A stretch of 64,000 nt of DNA, from contig NZ_MLHN01000016.1 of assembly GCF_001999285.1 (NCBI RefSeq), positions 1-64,000 on the forward strand, in the 5' to 3' direction. Shown one piece after another: positions 40,443-52,536 of the stretch. Made by a program: the position numbers and the translations under genes. Position 1 is the first letter of the stretch; each line of letters starts with the position of its first letter. The DNA comes from Rodentibacter genomosp. 1. GTDB taxonomy: Bacteria; Pseudomonadota; Gammaproteobacteria; Enterobacterales; Pasteurellaceae. Under the pieces are notes generated by a model. It saw only the letters and a program-made list of their open reading frames with translations, was not told the origin of the DNA and did no database searches.

Positions 40443-41627
40443 ATGGAATTTATTCAGAAAATTAAACACAATCTTGATGATTGGACTCGAATTACGCCTC
40501 AAGGATTGCTATATGATCGGGCATTATTCTTGCTTTTTGTAATTTTATTAATTGTTGGTTTGGTTGCAGTAACATCTGCTTCTATCCCTTATAGTTCAAG
40601 ATTATTTAATGATGCTTTTTATTTTGCAAAACGTGATGCACTTTATGTTTCTCTTTCTCTTTTGACTTGCTATTTCACCATGCAAATTTCCACCCAGAAA
40701 TGGGAAAAATGGCATGTAAATATCTTTTTCCTGGCCATCGCTTTGCTGATTGCTGTACTCATTGTGGGCTCATCTGTAAATGGTGCAAAACGTTGGATTT
40801 CCCTCGGAATCCTTAATTTCCAACCGGCAGAGTTTGCTAAACTTGCACTAACCTGTTTTTTAGCCGGTTATTTTACCCGACGTTATGATGAGGTGCGGGT
40901 AAATAAGCTAAGTGCTTTTAAACCCTTTATTGTAATGGGCGTACTGGGAGTTTTCTTACTGAAACAACCAGATTTAGGTAGTACCGTGGTATTGTTTGTG
41001 ATTACCTTTGGGATGCTTTTTATTGTTGGCGCAAACTTTTGGCAATTTATCGGTTTAATTGGAACCGGTACATTATTATTTATATGGTTAGTCATTTCCG
41101 AATCTTATCGTTTTAACCGTTTTATTGGTTTTCTAGAGCCTTTTAAAGATCCTTATGGAAAAGGTTTCCAACTTACCAATTCACTGATGGCATTTGGTCG
41201 TGGAGAAATTACGGGAGAGGGGCTCGGTAACTCTATTCAAAAATTAGATTACTTACCGGAAGCGCATACGGATTTTATTATGGCAATTATTGGTGAAGAA
41301 TTCGGGTTTATCGGTATTTTAGTCGTCGTGTTTTTATTAGGATTATTAGTATTCCGAACACTAAAAATCGGGCGTGAATCGTTGTTGTTAGAACAGCGTT
41401 TCCGAGGATTTTTTGCCTTTGGTATCGGTTTTTGGATTTTCTTCCAAGGTTTTGTGAATTTAGGAATGGCACTTGGGATGTTGCCAACGAAAGGGTTGAC
41501 TTTCCCATTAGTGAGTTACGGCGGTTCGAGTATTATGATTATGTCGGCCACCATTGGTATTTTGCTTCGTATTGACCACGAAAACCGTTTACAACATGGT
41601 GGACAAGCACACTTGCGTGACGATTAG
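40443..41627 (+). CDS. ftsW: Peptidoglycan glycosyltransferase FtsW
   Basis: FtsW is the SEDS-family polymerase that works with FtsI at the division site. The 394-residue protein has ten membrane segments and the family motifs [32 protein letters not shown] and [11 protein letters not shown]. The extracellular catalytic aspartate region [18 protein letters not shown] is present. It lies between murD and murG with gaps of 11 and 8 bp. Confidence 0.97.
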   Translation: MEFIQKIKHNLDDWTRITPQGLLYDRALFLLFVILLIVGLVAVTSASIPYSSRLFNDAFYFAKRDALYVSLSLLTCYFTMQISTQKWEKWHVNIFFLAIALLIAVLIVGSSVNGAKRWISLGILNFQPAEFAKLALTCFLAGYFTRRYDEVRVNKLSAFKPFIVMGVLGVFLLKQPDLGSTVVLFVITFGMLFIVGANFWQFIGLIGTGTLLFIWLVISESYRFNRFIGFLEPFKDPYGKGFQLTNSLMAFGRGEITGEGLGNSIQKLDYLPEAHTDFIMAIIGEEFGFIGILVVVFLLGLLVFRTLKIGRESLLLEQRFRGFFAFGIGFWIFFQGFVNLGMALGMLPTKGLTFPLVSYGGSSIMIMSATIGILLRIDHENRLQHGGQAHLRDD

Positions 41628-41635
41628 GAATAAAA

Positions 41636-42694
41636 ATGAATAAACAGAAAAAATTATTAGTTATGGCTGGGGGAACGGGAGGTCATATTTTTCCTGCTGT
41701 TGCGGTAGCGCAAACTTTACAAAAGCAGGGGTGGGATATTTGTTGGTTGGGGACAAAAGATCGAATGGAAGCCCAAATTGTCCCTAAGCATGGTATTCCG
41801 CTCCGTTTTATTCAAATTTCCGGTTTACGTGGTAAAGGGATTAAAGCACTACTTACGGCACCTTATGCTATTTTTCGGGCAGTGCTTCAAGCGAAAAAAA
41901 TTATTCAAGAGGAAAAGCCTGATGCGGTGCTTGGTATGGGCGGTTATGTTTCCGGGCCGGGTGGTGTGGCAGCAAAACTTTGTGGGGTACCCATTATTTT
42001 ACACGAACAGAATGCAATTGCGGGTTTAACAAATAAATGGCTTGCCAAAATTGCAACTCGTGTATTACAAGGTTTTCCTAATGCATTTCCAAATGCTGAA
42101 GTGGTTGGGAATCCGGTTCGTCAGGATTTCTTTAATATGGTTATACCTGAGGTGCGTTTTGCTGACCGTAGTGAAAAACTAAGAGTGCTAGTGGTGGGCG
42201 GTAGTCAGGGGGCGCGTGTATTGAACCACACATTGCCAAAAGTGGTTGAACAACTAGCAAGTAAATTAGAGGTTCGCCATCAAGTCGGGAAAGGTATGGT
42301 CGAAAGTGTGATGGCGCGCTATGGTGAAAATGCATCGCAAGTAAAAATAACAGAATTTATTGATGATATGGCTGAGGCTTATTCATGGGCGGATGTTGTA
42401 ATTTGTCGTTCAGGAGCCTTAACCGTGTGTGAAATTGCGGCAGTAGGGGCGGCAGCAATTTTTGTTCCATTTCAGCATAAGGACAAACAACAATACCTTA
42501 ATGCCAGATATCTCGCTGATGTAGGGGCGGCTAAAATTGTGGAACAGGCCGATTTAACACCTGAAATTTTGATTAATTATTTGCAGAATTTTACTCGAAA
42601 TGAGCTTTTACAAATGGCAATGAAAGCCAAGACCATGTCCACACCATTTGCTACACAGCGTGTTGCTGACGTGATTATTGAAAATGCAAAATAA
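41636..42694 (+). CDS. murG: MurG, lipid II-forming N-acetylglucosaminyltransferase
   Basis: MurG transfers GlcNAc from UDP-GlcNAc to lipid I on the inner face of the membrane, giving lipid II. The 352-residue GT-B protein has the N-terminal G-loop [37 protein letters not shown], and the C-terminal sugar-nucleotide site [15 protein letters not shown]. murC follows after a 77-bp gap that holds an uptake signal. Confidence 0.97.
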   Translation: MNKQKKLLVMAGGTGGHIFPAVAVAQTLQKQGWDICWLGTKDRMEAQIVPKHGIPLRFIQISGLRGKGIKALLTAPYAIFRAVLQAKKIIQEEKPDAVLGMGGYVSGPGGVAAKLCGVPIILHEQNAIAGLTNKWLAKIATRVLQGFPNAFPNAEVVGNPVRQDFFNMVIPEVRFADRSEKLRVLVVGGSQGARVLNHTLPKVVEQLASKLEVRHQVGKGMVESVMARYGENASQVKITEFIDDMAEAYSWADVVICRSGALTVCEIAAVGAAAIFVPFQHKDKQQYLNARYLADVGAAKIVEQADLTPEILINYLQNFTRNELLQMAMKAKTMSTPFATQRVADVIIENAK

Positions 42695-42771
42695 TATAAA
42701 AATCCTTTGGAATTTTGACCGCACTTTTGGAAAAGGTGACAATTTTTATTAAAGGATATAAGGAAAAGAAA

Positions 42772-44199
42772 ATGAAACATTCTTACGAAGAAATTAGAAA
42801 AATAATCCCCGAAATGCGACGTGTTCAACAAATTCATTTTATTGGCATTGGCGGTGCAGGTATGAGTGGTATTGCTGAAATTCTTTTAAATGAAGGTTAT
42901 CGAATTTCAGGCTCGGATATTGCCGATAGCGTGGTGACGCAACGTCTTGTACAAGCCGGGGCTAAGGTTTTTATTGGACATTCAGCCTCAAATATTGAGG
43001 GGGCAAGCGTTGTGGTGGTATCCAGTGCGATTTGTGAGGATAATCCTGAACTTATTGCCGCAACACAAAAACGTATTCCTGTTATTCAGCGAGCGCAAAT
43101 GTTGGCAGAAATTATGCGTTTCCGCCACGGTATTGCAGTGGCTGGAACCCATGGAAAAACAACCACGACTGCGATGATTTCAATGATTTATACCCAAGCG
43201 AAATTAGACCCAACATTTGTCAATGGTGGGTTAGTGAAATCAGCCGGAAAAAATGCACATCTTGGTGTAAGTCGTTATTTAATAGCGGAAGCGGATGAAA
43301 GTGATGCGTCCTTCTTACATTTGCAACCTATGGTATCGGTAGTGACCAATATGGAGCCGGATCATATGGATACTTATGAAGGCGATTTTGAAAAAATGAA
43401 AGCCACTTATGTGAAATTTCTACACAATTTGCCCTTCTATGGTTTATCGGTAATGTGTGCCGATGATCCGGTATTGATGGAATTAGTGCCAAGAGTAGGA
43501 CGACAAGTGGTGACTTATGGTTTTAATGAGAACGCTGATTATCGAATAGAGGATTATGAACAAACCGGTTTCCAAGGACATTATGTAGTCATTTGTCCGA
43601 ATGGCGAACGTATTAATGTGTTGTTAAATGTACCGGGTAAACATAATGCGTTAAATGCAACAGCGGCACTTGCAGTAGCAAAAGAGGAAGGGATTGGTAA
43701 TGAAGCAATTTTGGAAGCTCTCGCCGATTTCCAAGGTGCAGGGCGTCGTTTCGATCAATTAGGTGAATTTATTCGTCCAAATGGAAAAGTTCGTCTAGTG
43801 GATGATTATGGACACCACCCGACGGAGGTTGGGGTCACGATTAAGGCAGCCCGTGAAGGCTGGGTGGGGAAACGTGTTGTGATGATTTTCCAACCGCACC
43901 GTTATTCACGTACCCGTGATTTATTTGATGATTTTGTTCAAGTCCTTTCACAAGTGGATGCGCTCATTATGCTAGATGTCTATGCTGCCGGCGAATCGCC
44001 AATTGTTGGGGCAGACAGCAAAGCACTCTGTCGCTCAATCCGTAATTTAGGAAAGGTTGATCCGATTTTAGTTTCTGATACCGAACAATTAGGTGAGGTA
44101 CTTGATCAAATTATTCAAGATGGTGATTTGGTATTGGCACAAGGGGCGGGGAGCGTGAGTAAAATTTCTCGTAATTTAGCCGAATCTTGGAAAAATTAA
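42772..44199 (+). CDS. murC: UDP-N-acetylmuramate-L-alanine ligase
   Basis: MurC adds the first stem-peptide residue, L-alanine. I start it at 42772 ([17 protein letters not shown]), which has an AAGGAA ribosome binding site and gives 475 residues. The frame is open 19 codons further upstream across an uptake signal at 42718, and that part is unlikely to be coding. Motifs are [17 protein letters not shown], the ATP loop [23 protein letters not shown] and [10 protein letters not shown]. Confidence 0.97.
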   Translation: MKHSYEEIRKIIPEMRRVQQIHFIGIGGAGMSGIAEILLNEGYRISGSDIADSVVTQRLVQAGAKVFIGHSASNIEGASVVVVSSAICEDNPELIAATQKRIPVIQRAQMLAEIMRFRHGIAVAGTHGKTTTTAMISMIYTQAKLDPTFVNGGLVKSAGKNAHLGVSRYLIAEADESDASFLHLQPMVSVVTNMEPDHMDTYEGDFEKMKATYVKFLHNLPFYGLSVMCADDPVLMELVPRVGRQVVTYGFNENADYRIEDYEQTGFQGHYVVICPNGERINVLLNVPGKHNALNATAALAVAKEEGIGNEAILEALADFQGAGRRFDQLGEFIRPNGKVRLVDDYGHHPTEVGVTIKAAREGWVGKRVVMIFQPHRYSRTRDLFDDFVQVLSQVDALIMLDVYAAGESPIVGADSKALCRSIRNLGKVDPILVSDTEQLGEVLDQIIQDGDLVLAQGAGSVSKISRNLAESWKN

Positions 44200-44273
44200 T
44201 GTTGTGATATGAATTAATGTTCATATATGAAAAGCCAAATCGTAACAAAAAATTATAATGGTAGGATAAAAAG

Positions 44274-45194
44274 ATGAATTTAAAACAAGAAAAAATAGCT
44301 GTTTTATTAGGAGGAACATCTGCTGAACGTGAGGTTTCGTTAAATTCCGGTAAAGCAGTATTAGACGCTCTTATCGCTCAAGGTTATGATGCTCATCCGA
44401 TTGATCCGAAAGAATATAATGTGGCAAATCTTAAAAAAGACGGTTTTGATCGTGTATTCAATATTTTGCATGGTCGGGGCGGTGAAGACGGTACGATGCA
44501 GGGGTTGTTGGAGCAAATTGGTTTACCCTATACCGGTTGTAGCGTGATGGCATCCGCGTTAACGATGGATAAAATGCGTACCAAAATGTTATGGAAAGCC
44601 TTTGGTTTACCTGTGGCTGATATGGAAGTGGTAACACGCGAGACTATTGAGCAGTTAGATACGAAAGCAATTGTGGAAAAATTAGGTTTACCCTTAATGG
44701 TTAAACCTTCATTAGAAGGATCGAGCGTAGGATTAACAAAGGTTAGCCGTGAAGAAGATCTGAAAAGTGCGGTCGAATTTGCACTTAAATTTGATAATAC
44801 TATCCTGATTGAAGAATGGCTTGCAGGTGATGAATTGACCGTACCGGTTTTAGGTGAGCAAGTGTTACCGGCAGTACGTATTGTACCTGAAGGTGAGTTT
44901 TACGATTACGAGGCAAAATATATTTCCGATAATACCCAGTATTTTTGCCCTGCCGGCTTGACACCCGAACGTGAGCAGGAATTAGCTGTATTAGTGAAAC
45001 GGGCATATGATGCAGTAGGGTGCCGAGGGTGGAGTCGTATTGATGTGATGTGTGATGCAAAAGGTGATTTTCGTTTAGTTGAAGTTAATACTAATCCGGG
45101 GATGACAAGCCATAGCTTATTTCCTAAATCAGCGGCGACAGTGGGCATTTCTTTTGAACAACTGGTTGTGAAAATTTTGGAGCTGAGTGCGTAA
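44274..45194 (+). CDS. ddlB: D-alanine-D-alanine ligase B
   Basis: DdlB makes D-Ala-D-Ala for MurF. The 306-residue ATP-grasp protein has [17 protein letters not shown] at the N-terminus, [25 protein letters not shown] and the metal-binding [15 protein letters not shown]. Tyr in [11 protein letters not shown] indicates the D-Ala-D-Ala type and not D-Ala-D-Lac. Length matches E. coli DdlB (306). ftsQ starts within its stop codon (one-base overlap). Confidence 0.97.
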   Translation: MNLKQEKIAVLLGGTSAEREVSLNSGKAVLDALIAQGYDAHPIDPKEYNVANLKKDGFDRVFNILHGRGGEDGTMQGLLEQIGLPYTGCSVMASALTMDKMRTKMLWKAFGLPVADMEVVTRETIEQLDTKAIVEKLGLPLMVKPSLEGSSVGLTKVSREEDLKSAVEFALKFDNTILIEEWLAGDELTVPVLGEQVLPAVRIVPEGEFYDYEAKYISDNTQYFCPAGLTPEREQELAVLVKRAYDAVGCRGWSRIDVMCDAKGDFRLVEVNTNPGMTSHSLFPKSAATVGISFEQLVVKILELSA

Positions 45195-45958
45195 TGAATG
45201 TACTGAAACGCAAAAGTACGTCAAATGTTCGATATGGTGAATCAACCTTTAAATATCTTATACAAATTCGCTTGTTGATTGTGCTATTGTGTGTCGGGGT
45301 TGGCTATTTCGTTTATTCAAATTGGCAGGATTGGTTAGAAAGTTTTGATTCAAAGCCGATTACTGCCTATGCATTAGTCGGGAAAACAGAATTTACGGAT
45401 TATGCGGATGTGAAAGACGTACTTCTGAAAATGGGGGATCTAAAAGGTTTTTGGGGACAAGATGTTAAGGCTGTTCAAGAACAGCTGGAAACGTTACCTT
45501 GGGTGAAAGGGGCGGTTGTTCGTAAGGTTTGGCCTAATCGTCTGAGTATTTGGTTGACGGAGTATATGCCGGTGGCAATTTGGAATAAAACAGAGTTCGT
45601 TACAAAAGATGGGACAGTTTTTCAGTTGCCAATGGAACGTTTGAAAAATAAGACATTACCTTATTTAGGCGGGCCTGATTACCAGAGCTTAAAAGTACTT
45701 GAAGCTTGGAACCAGATTTATGCAGACTTTAAAGCAAAAAATTTAAACGTAAAAGGCATCACAATTGACGAGCGGGGCGCATGGCAAGTGACTCTTGATA
45801 ATGATATAGTACTGAAACTTGGGCGAGGCGCATGGAAATCAAAATTGGAGCGTTTTGTGACAATTTATCCACAAATTGAAGTATCGGAAAATAAACGAAT
45901 TGGCTATGTGGATTTACGGTATAGCTCGGGCGCTGCGGTGGGAATGGTCGATAAATAA
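45194..45958 (+). CDS. ftsQ: Cell division protein FtsQ
   Basis: FtsQ links early and late division proteins and binds FtsL-FtsB. The 254-residue bitopic protein has a short cytoplasmic tail, one membrane segment (about 28-47) and a periplasmic POTRA domain (about 57-125), then a beta domain. Family features are LETLPWVKGAVVRKVWPNRLSIWLTEYMPVA and YVDLRYSSGAAV. It overlaps ddlB by one base and precedes ftsA by 23 bp. Confidence 0.95.
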   Translation: MNVLKRKSTSNVRYGESTFKYLIQIRLLIVLLCVGVGYFVYSNWQDWLESFDSKPITAYALVGKTEFTDYADVKDVLLKMGDLKGFWGQDVKAVQEQLETLPWVKGAVVRKVWPNRLSIWLTEYMPVAIWNKTEFVTKDGTVFQLPMERLKNKTLPYLGGPDYQSLKVLEAWNQIYADFKAKNLNVKGITIDERGAWQVTLDNDIVLKLGRGAWKSKLERFVTIYPQIEVSENKRIGYVDLRYSSGAAVGMVDK

Positions 45959-45981
45959 AAATTCGGTGGGTGTAATAGATA

Positions 45982-47256
45982 ATGGCAAAACTAGTTGAAA
46001 CAAAAGCAATTGTCGGACTTGAAGTGGGAACGTCAAAAGTTGTAGCTGTCGTAGGGGAAGTCTTACCCGATGGCGTGGTGAATGTACTTGGCGTGGGAAG
46101 CTGCCCCTCAAAGGGAATTGACCGTGGAAGCATTACAGATTTAGATGCAGTCGTCAATGCTATTCAGCGTGCGATTGAAGCTGCAGAATCAATGGCAGAT
46201 TGTCAAATCATGAGTGTTACTTTAGCGATTACCGGGGAGCATATTCAAAGTTTAAATGAAAGTGGATTTGTTCCTATTGGTGAAACGGAGGTGACCCAAG
46301 ATGAAGTTGATTCCGCTTTATATAATGCGAGTACAATCAAATTGCCCGAAGGCGTTTCTTTATTACATGTGATCCCACAAGAATATGCGGTGGATCGTCA
46401 ATTAAATATTAAAAATCCGCTTGGTTTGCAAGGGGTTCGCTTAAATGCCCATGTCCATTTAATTACTTGTCATCAAGATTGGCAAAATAATCTGAAAAAA
46501 GCAGTGGAGCGTTGTGGCTTACAGGTCGATAAAGTGGTGTTTTCTGGTTTTGCTGCAACCCATTCGGTTTTAACTGACGATGAAAAAGATCTTGGTGTTT
46601 GCTTAGTTGATTTTGGTGCCGGTACAATGAATGTTATGGTGTTTACTAACGGTGCATTACGTTTTAGTAAAGTCATTCCTTATGCGGGAAACATTGTGAC
46701 CAATGATATAGCCCATGCTTGTACGATTTCTCGTGCTGAAGCAGAACGTGTTAAGGTCAATTACGCAAGCGCAATATATCCTGCGCGTTTACAGGGTGAT
46801 AAGAAAATTGAAGTCGCGGGTATTGGTGGACGAGCCCCTCGATCTTTAACGAAAAGCGATTTATCTTTAATTACATCAGCCCGTTATACGGAACTTCTTG
46901 GCGTTGTAAAGGACGAATTAGATAAATTAAAAGCAGATTTAGAACGTAAACATATTAAGTTTGAATTAATTGCTGGAGTGGTGATTACCGGTGGTGGGGC
47001 ACAAATTGAAGATCTGAGAGAATGTGCGATGGATGTTTTTGGTTGCCAAGTGCGAATTGGTAGCCCGCTAAATATTACCGGCTTAACCGATTATGTGAAT
47101 CGTCCACAGTATTCAACTGTTATAGGTTTATTACAATACAGTCATAGCAACAGTGATGATGAACTTATTGGTGGTGATCATTCTGAAAGCAATCTTCTAA
47201 GTACACTCTGGTCTTGGATTAAAAAAATTGCAAATAAAGTGAAGTCAGAGTTTTGA
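45982..47256 (+). CDS. ftsA: Cell division protein FtsA
   Basis: FtsA is the actin-like ATPase that tethers FtsZ to the membrane. The 424-residue protein has the phosphate-1 loop [17 protein letters not shown], a 1C domain, phosphate-2 [14 protein letters not shown], and [14 protein letters not shown]. The C-terminal amphipathic helix that binds membrane is visible ([16 protein letters not shown]). It directly precedes ftsZ. Its usual partner sequence at the FtsZ C-terminus is not recognisable here (see FtsZ). Confidence 0.97.
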   Translation: MAKLVETKAIVGLEVGTSKVVAVVGEVLPDGVVNVLGVGSCPSKGIDRGSITDLDAVVNAIQRAIEAAESMADCQIMSVTLAITGEHIQSLNESGFVPIGETEVTQDEVDSALYNASTIKLPEGVSLLHVIPQEYAVDRQLNIKNPLGLQGVRLNAHVHLITCHQDWQNNLKKAVERCGLQVDKVVFSGFAATHSVLTDDEKDLGVCLVDFGAGTMNVMVFTNGALRFSKVIPYAGNIVTNDIAHACTISRAEAERVKVNYASAIYPARLQGDKKIEVAGIGGRAPRSLTKSDLSLITSARYTELLGVVKDELDKLKADLERKHIKFELIAGVVITGGGAQIEDLRECAMDVFGCQVRIGSPLNITGLTDYVNRPQYSTVIGLLQYSHSNSDDELIGGDHSESNLLSTLWSWIKKIANKVKSEF

Positions 47257-47339
47257 TTATTTTGATTTTTCATCTACAATACAAAAAATTTAACTTTTAT
47301 TAATGTGCTAGCAGAGTATTAGCGGAACGGAGAACATAA

Positions 47340-48644
47340 ATGTTATACCCAGATTACGGTGATTTTGAAGAACAATCAGGTGCACTGATTAAGGTGGTCG
47401 GTGTTGGCGGTGGTGGCGGTAACGCTGTTAACCATATGGTTGCTAATATGATTAAGCAAGACATCGGTGGTACTTTTCTTGGGGAAAATTCGTTTGATAG
47501 TGAGGAACATGGAAAAATTATTTTCTATGCAGTGAATACTGATGCACAAGCATTACGTAAAAGCCAAGTTCAACAAACTGTGCAGATCGGTGGTGCGACG
47601 ACAAAAGGACTTGGTGCTGGGGCCAATCCTAATGTGGGTCGTAAAGCGGCTGAAGATGATCAAGAAGAAATCCGTAAAATGCTTGAAGGCGCTGATATGG
47701 TCTTTATTGCTGCCGGTATGGGTGGTGGTACAGGGACAGGGGCTGCCCCTGTTGTTGCTAAGGTTGCAAAAGAATTGGGTATTTTGACTGTCGCTGTTGT
47801 AACAAAACCTTTTGCTTTTGAAGGCAAAAAACGTATGCAGTTTGCAGAGTTAGGTATTAAGGATCTCGCACAATATGTTGATTCAATGATCATTATTCCT
47901 AATCAGCAAATTCAGAAAGTTCTCCCTAAAAATGCAACGTTAATTGATGCATTTGCTGCTGCAAATGACGTATTGCGTAACTCTGTGATGGGTATTTCCG
48001 ATATGATTACCTCGCCTGGTATGATTAACGTGGATTTTGCAGATGTTAGAACTGTTATGTCCGAAATGGGGCAAGCAATGATTGGATTTGGTTCTGCAAA
48101 GGGCGCGCCAGGTGAAGGTCGAGCCGAAGAAGCCGCGAGAATTGCAGTTCGTAACGATTTATTAGAAAAAGTAGATTTAACGAATGCTAAAGGTATTTTG
48201 ATCAATATTACCGGTGGTTTTGATATTGCATTTGATGAATTCAATGTCGTGGGTGATACCATTCACAGCTTTGCCTCGGAAGATGCAACTATTGTTGTTG
48301 GTACAACCTTGGTACCGGAAATGAGTGATGAAATTCGAGTGACTATCGTTGCTACGGGATTGGGGGAAATTGCACCTAATGAAAGTATTCAGGTTCAAAA
48401 AACAATTCAGCCGTCACAGCCACCGCTTCATCACCCGAGTGAAAATGTTCAAGGAATTTCATTAAGAACACAAGAACAAACAACGACATCATTCAGACAA
48501 CCTGAGCCAATTCGCTCTTCTTATTCTCAAGACTCGATTCCGCAGCCTAAAGAATATCGTAGCGAATTGGAAAAACCGATTACTGAGCGTTTGTCTTCTT
48601 TTCAAAAGTTTGATCCAAAAGTAATGGATCAAAATGATAAATAG
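47340..48644 (+). CDS. ftsZ: Cell division protein FtsZ
   Basis: FtsZ is the tubulin-like GTPase that builds the Z-ring. The 434-residue protein has KVVGVGGGGGNAV, the tubulin signature GMGGGTGTGAAP and NVDFADVRTVMSEMG. It is longer than E. coli FtsZ (383). About 20 residues (roughly 38-58, QDIGGTFLGENSFDSEEHGK) are inserted between helix H1 and the second strand, and the linker is longer. After residue 375 I find no match to the conserved C-terminal DIPxFLR peptide that binds FtsA and ZipA. The protein ends LSSFQKFDPKVMDQNDK. No alternative frame near the end supplies the missing peptide. Confidence 0.97.
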   Translation: MLYPDYGDFEEQSGALIKVVGVGGGGGNAVNHMVANMIKQDIGGTFLGENSFDSEEHGKIIFYAVNTDAQALRKSQVQQTVQIGGATTKGLGAGANPNVGRKAAEDDQEEIRKMLEGADMVFIAAGMGGGTGTGAAPVVAKVAKELGILTVAVVTKPFAFEGKKRMQFAELGIKDLAQYVDSMIIIPNQQIQKVLPKNATLIDAFAAANDVLRNSVMGISDMITSPGMINVDFADVRTVMSEMGQAMIGFGSAKGAPGEGRAEEAARIAVRNDLLEKVDLTNAKGILINITGGFDIAFDEFNVVGDTIHSFASEDATIVVGTTLVPEMSDEIRVTIVATGLGEIAPNESIQVQKTIQPSQPPLHHPSENVQGISLRTQEQTTTSFRQPEPIRSSYSQDSIPQPKEYRSELEKPITERLSSFQKFDPKVMDQNDK

Positions 48645-48681
48645 CAAATAAGATCTTGTTGTCAAACAATAAGGCAAAAAT

Positions 48682-49599
48682 ATGATTAAACAAAGAACGT
48701 TAAAACAAAGCATTAAAGTGACGGGTGTTGGCTTACACAGTGGTAAAAAAGTGACATTAACCTTGCGTCCTGCAATGCCGAACACGGGGGTTATTTATTG
48801 TCGTACGGATTTAAATCCACCGGTAACTTTCCCTGCAAATGCTGAATGTGTACGAGACACAATGCTTTGTACAGCTCTTGTAAATGAACAAGGTGTCCGT
48901 GTTTCAACCGTTGAACACTTAAATGCAGCATTGGCAGGACTTGGTATTGATAATATCATTATTGAGGTGGATGCGCCTGAAATTCCAATTATGGATGGTA
49001 GTGCAAGTCCATTTATCTATTTATTATCAGATGCCGGTATTGAGGAACAAAATGCTGCGAAAAAATTTATTCGTATCAAACAAAAAGTGCGGGTAGAAGA
49101 AGGTGATAAATGGGCTGAATTTAAACCTTATAATGGTTTTCGTTTAGATTTCACTATAGATTTTGAGCACCCTGCGATTGGTAAAAATGTGCGAAATTAT
49201 GTCATGGATTTTTCCACTCAAGCATTTATTCACCAAATTAGTCGCGCAAGAACCTTTGGTTTTATGAAAGATATTGAATATCTTCAATCACAAGGTTTGG
49301 CATTAGGCGGAAGTTTAGATAATGCCATTGTGTTGGATGATTATCGTATTTTGAATGAGGAAGGCTTGCGTTTTAAAGATGAATTAGTACGTCATAAGAT
49401 GTTAGATGCGATTGGTGATCTTTATATGGCAGGTTATAACATCATTGGTGATTTTAAAGCTTATAAATCCGGTCACGGATTAAATAACAAATTACTTCGT
49501 GCTGCCTTGGCAAATCAGGATGCATGGGAGTTTGTGACTTTTGAAAATAAGGAACAAGTACCTCATGGATATGTTACTCCTGTTCAAGTACTAATCTAG
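48682..49599 (+). CDS. lpxC: UDP-3-O-acyl-N-acetylglucosamine deacetylase
   Basis: LpxC is the committed zinc deacetylase of lipid A synthesis. The 305-residue protein has the zinc-site stretches [18 protein letters not shown] and [15 protein letters not shown], and the substrate-site [13 protein letters not shown]. Length matches E. coli LpxC (305). It closes the dcw cluster as in E. coli and is followed by a strong terminator. Confidence 0.98.
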   Translation: MIKQRTLKQSIKVTGVGLHSGKKVTLTLRPAMPNTGVIYCRTDLNPPVTFPANAECVRDTMLCTALVNEQGVRVSTVEHLNAALAGLGIDNIIIEVDAPEIPIMDGSASPFIYLLSDAGIEEQNAAKKFIRIKQKVRVEEGDKWAEFKPYNGFRLDFTIDFEHPAIGKNVRNYVMDFSTQAFIHQISRARTFGFMKDIEYLQSQGLALGGSLDNAIVLDDYRILNEEGLRFKDELVRHKMLDAIGDLYMAGYNIIGDFKAYKSGHGLNNKLLRAALANQDAWEFVTFENKEQVPHGYVTPVQVLI

Positions 49600-49610
49600 T
49601 TATGTTTTGT

Positions 49611-49647
49611 AAAAAAGCTATATTTCCACAAGAAGTATAGCTTTTTT
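49611..49647 (+). terminator. Terminator after lpxC, end of the dcw cluster
   Basis: AAAAAAGCTATA (49611-49622) and TATAGCTTTTTT (49636-49647) form a 12-bp hairpin ending in a T-run. Confidence 0.85.
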
Positions 49648-49694
49648 GTTTGTGTTTGCTCGAGAAAAGAGCGGTTAATTTAGGATGAGTTTTC

Positions 49695-51344
49695 ATGAAA
49701 AAATTATTGACTGTTTTACCTTTAGTTCTTGTAACCTCTGCTGCAATGGCATATGAACAAGACAAGACCTACCATTTCACACTTCTTCATACTAATGATA
49801 CTCACGGGCATTTTTGGCCAAACAGTAAAGGCGAGTATGGTTTTCCTGCTCAAAAAACAATCATTAATCGTGTGAAAGCGGAAGTAGAAAAGAAAGGTGG
49901 ATCAGTGATTTTATTAAATGCCGGTGACTTTAATACGGGGGTACCTGAATCTGATATGCAAAATGCAGAACCTGATATCCAAGCGATGAATGCAATGGGG
50001 TATGAAGCGACGGTATTGGGTAATCATGAATTTGATAACCCTCTACAAATGCTTGCTATGCAAGAATCTTGGGCTAAATTTCCGTTCTTATCGGCAAATG
50101 TATTTAATAAGAAAACTAATCAACCACTTGTTAAACCCTATACAATTTTAGATAAACAAGGATTGAAAATTGCAGTGGTGGGATTAACAACAGAAGACAC
50201 AGCAAAATTGGGTAATCCAGAATATACCGGTAACGTGATTTTTAAAGATCCGACAGAATCTGCGAAAGAAACCCTTAAAATGCTAAGTGAAAATGAAAAA
50301 CCGGATGTGAAAATTGCATTAACGCATATGGGCTACTATTACGATGCCCAATATGGATCCAATGCACCCGGTGATGTTTCACTTGCCCGTAATTTAGATA
50401 AAGGGGCATTTGATATGATTGTGGGGGGACATAGCCATGATCCCGTATGTGTAGATGAAAAAGGCGTATGGGTTAAGGATTATAAACCGACTCAGCCCTG
50501 CAAGCCGGATTTCCAAAATGGTACTTGGATAATGCAGGCATACGAATGGGGAAAATATGTAGGACGTGCGGATTTTGAGTTCAAAAATGGTGAATTAAAA
50601 CTTGTGAATTACGAATTAATTCCGGTGAACCTGAAGAAAAAAGTCACAAAAGAAGATGGTAAAATCGAGTATGTCAATTATGGTGAAGTGATTCCTCAAG
50701 ATCCAGAAATTGAGAGCTTATTAAAAGTTTATCAAAATAAAGGTGATGAATTATTGGGACGTGAACTAGGCGAATTAAAAGGCAAGCTGGAAGGTGATCG
50801 TACTATTATTCGTTTTCAGCAAACCAATCTTGGCCACTTAATTGCTGAAGCGCAACGTGAACGTGCGGGGGCGGATGTTGGAATTATGAATTCAGGTGGA
50901 ATTCGGGATTCGATCCAATCGGGTAAAGTGACTTATCGTGATATTTTAAAAGTTCACCCATTCGGCAATATTGTGAGCTATGTGGATTTTACAGGCAAAG
51001 AGTTGATTGATTATTTGAATGTAGTGGCATTAAAAGAAGTGGATTCAGGTGCTTATGCACAATATTCCGGCATTTCTATGGTCGTGAACAAAGAGGCACA
51101 AAAAGTCGAAAATGTTAAAGTTCAAGGTAAGCCACTAGATTTAAATAAAACTTATCGTGTTTCTTTACCAAGCTATAACGCCGCCGGTGGAGATGGTTAT
51201 CCGGTTGTAACAAAAAATCCAACATTCTTAAATACTGGTTTTATTGATGCGGAAGTACTTGCTAAATATATTTGGAAAAATTCACAAAAAGCCCCGCTTG
51301 ATGCATCGAAATATGATCCAAAAGATGAAATAATCTTTAAATAA
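49695..51344 (+). CDS. ushA: Periplasmic 5'-nucleotidase / UDP-sugar hydrolase
   Basis: The 549-residue precursor has a signal peptide ([19 protein letters not shown]). The metallophosphatase domain shows [33 protein letters not shown] and GGHSHD in order. A C-terminal 5-nucleotidase domain has [10 protein letters not shown] and [10 protein letters not shown]. UshA-type enzymes hydrolyse external nucleotides and UDP-sugars. In Haemophilus a related enzyme (NucA) helps release nicotinamide riboside from NAD; whether this protein does so is inference. pheA follows after 8 bp. Confidence 0.92.
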   Translation: MKKLLTVLPLVLVTSAAMAYEQDKTYHFTLLHTNDTHGHFWPNSKGEYGFPAQKTIINRVKAEVEKKGGSVILLNAGDFNTGVPESDMQNAEPDIQAMNAMGYEATVLGNHEFDNPLQMLAMQESWAKFPFLSANVFNKKTNQPLVKPYTILDKQGLKIAVVGLTTEDTAKLGNPEYTGNVIFKDPTESAKETLKMLSENEKPDVKIALTHMGYYYDAQYGSNAPGDVSLARNLDKGAFDMIVGGHSHDPVCVDEKGVWVKDYKPTQPCKPDFQNGTWIMQAYEWGKYVGRADFEFKNGELKLVNYELIPVNLKKKVTKEDGKIEYVNYGEVIPQDPEIESLLKVYQNKGDELLGRELGELKGKLEGDRTIIRFQQTNLGHLIAEAQRERAGADVGIMNSGGIRDSIQSGKVTYRDILKVHPFGNIVSYVDFTGKELIDYLNVVALKEVDSGAYAQYSGISMVVNKEAQKVENVKVQGKPLDLNKTYRVSLPSYNAAGGDGYPVVTKNPTFLNTGFIDAEVLAKYIWKNSQKAPLDASKYDPKDEIIFK

Positions 51345-51352
51345 GGATGAAT

Positions 51353-52510
51353 ATGGCGTTAGAATTATCTGAAATTCGGCAGCTCATTACACAAATTGAT
51401 CGACGTCTTTTAAAGTTATTGTCTGAACGCCATCGTTTGGCTTTTGATGTGGTAAGAAGTAAAGAAATCACTCAAAAAGCCTTACGTGATGCAGAACGGG
51501 AGCAACAACTTTTGCAAGATCTTGTGCAATTTGCGGAAAATGAAAATTATCAGCTTGAGCCACAATATATTACGTCTATTTTTCAAAAGATCATTGAAGA
51601 TTCGGTATTGACTCAGCAGGTTTATTTACAAAATAAACTGAATGAACAACGTAGCCAAAATTTGCATATCGCTTTTTTAGGAAAACGAGGCTCCTATTCC
51701 AATTTAGCAGCCCGTAATTATGCTGGACGCTATCAAAAGCCGTTTGTGGAAGTTGGATGCCAGTCGTTTGAACAAGTATTTGAAAAAGTGAAAAATGGCG
51801 AAGCTGATGTTGGTGTTCTGCCCTTAGAAAATACGACATCAGGTGCGATTAATGAAGTTTATGATCTGCTTCAGCATACTGACTTATCGCTTGTTGGTGA
51901 ACTTGCTTATCCGATTAAGCATTGTGTTTTAGTCAATGGAACAACGGATTTAAGTCAAATTGATACCTTGTATAGTCACCCACAGGTGATTCAACAATGT
52001 AGTCAATTTATTCATAGCTTAGAGCGTGTTCATATTGAGTATTGTGAAAGCAGTTCGCATGCAATGCAGTTGGTATCAAGTCTGGATAAGCCAAATATTG
52101 CCGCACTTGGAAATGAGGATGGCGGAAAGTTATATGGATTAACGATGTTGAAAAGTAACATCGCGAATCAAGAAAATAACCTAACTCGATTTATTGTGGT
52201 ATCAAGAGAACCACAAGAGGTTTCCCCACAAATTCATACAAAAACCTTATTGCTGATGACGACACCACAGCAGGCAGGCTCTTTGGTTGATGCGCTTTTG
52301 GTATTCAAAAAATATCAAATTAATATGACTAAACTTGAATCCAGACCCATTTATGGAAAACCTTGGGAAGAAATGTTCTATTTGGAAATTGAGGCGAATA
52401 TTCATCATCCTGATACACAAAAAGCTTTGGAAGAATTGAAAGCTTATAGCCATTACTTAAAAATTTTAGGTTGTTATCCCAGTGAAATAGTTAAACCTGT
52501 TAATCTTTAA
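51353..52510 (+). CDS. pheA: Bifunctional chorismate mutase / prephenate dehydratase
   Basis: PheA converts chorismate to prephenate and then phenylpyruvate. The start at 51353 fits an AAGGA ribosome binding site at 51343-51347 and gives 385 residues; an ATG two codons earlier overlaps that site. Residues 1-90 are the chorismate mutase helices ([20 protein letters not shown]), 100-280 the dehydratase ([34 protein letters not shown]), and 290-380 the ACT domain with [19 protein letters not shown]. Feedback by phenylalanine is expected through the ACT domain. Confidence 0.96.
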   Translation: MALELSEIRQLITQIDRRLLKLLSERHRLAFDVVRSKEITQKALRDAEREQQLLQDLVQFAENENYQLEPQYITSIFQKIIEDSVLTQQVYLQNKLNEQRSQNLHIAFLGKRGSYSNLAARNYAGRYQKPFVEVGCQSFEQVFEKVKNGEADVGVLPLENTTSGAINEVYDLLQHTDLSLVGELAYPIKHCVLVNGTTDLSQIDTLYSHPQVIQQCSQFIHSLERVHIEYCESSSHAMQLVSSLDKPNIAALGNEDGGKLYGLTMLKSNIANQENNLTRFIVVSREPQEVSPQIHTKTLLLMTTPQQAGSLVDALLVFKKYQINMTKLESRPIYGKPWEEMFYLEIEANIHHPDTQKALEELKAYSHYLKILGCYPSEIVKPVNL

Positions 52511-52536
52511 GAAAAAAGGGCGGTCATAAAAACATG

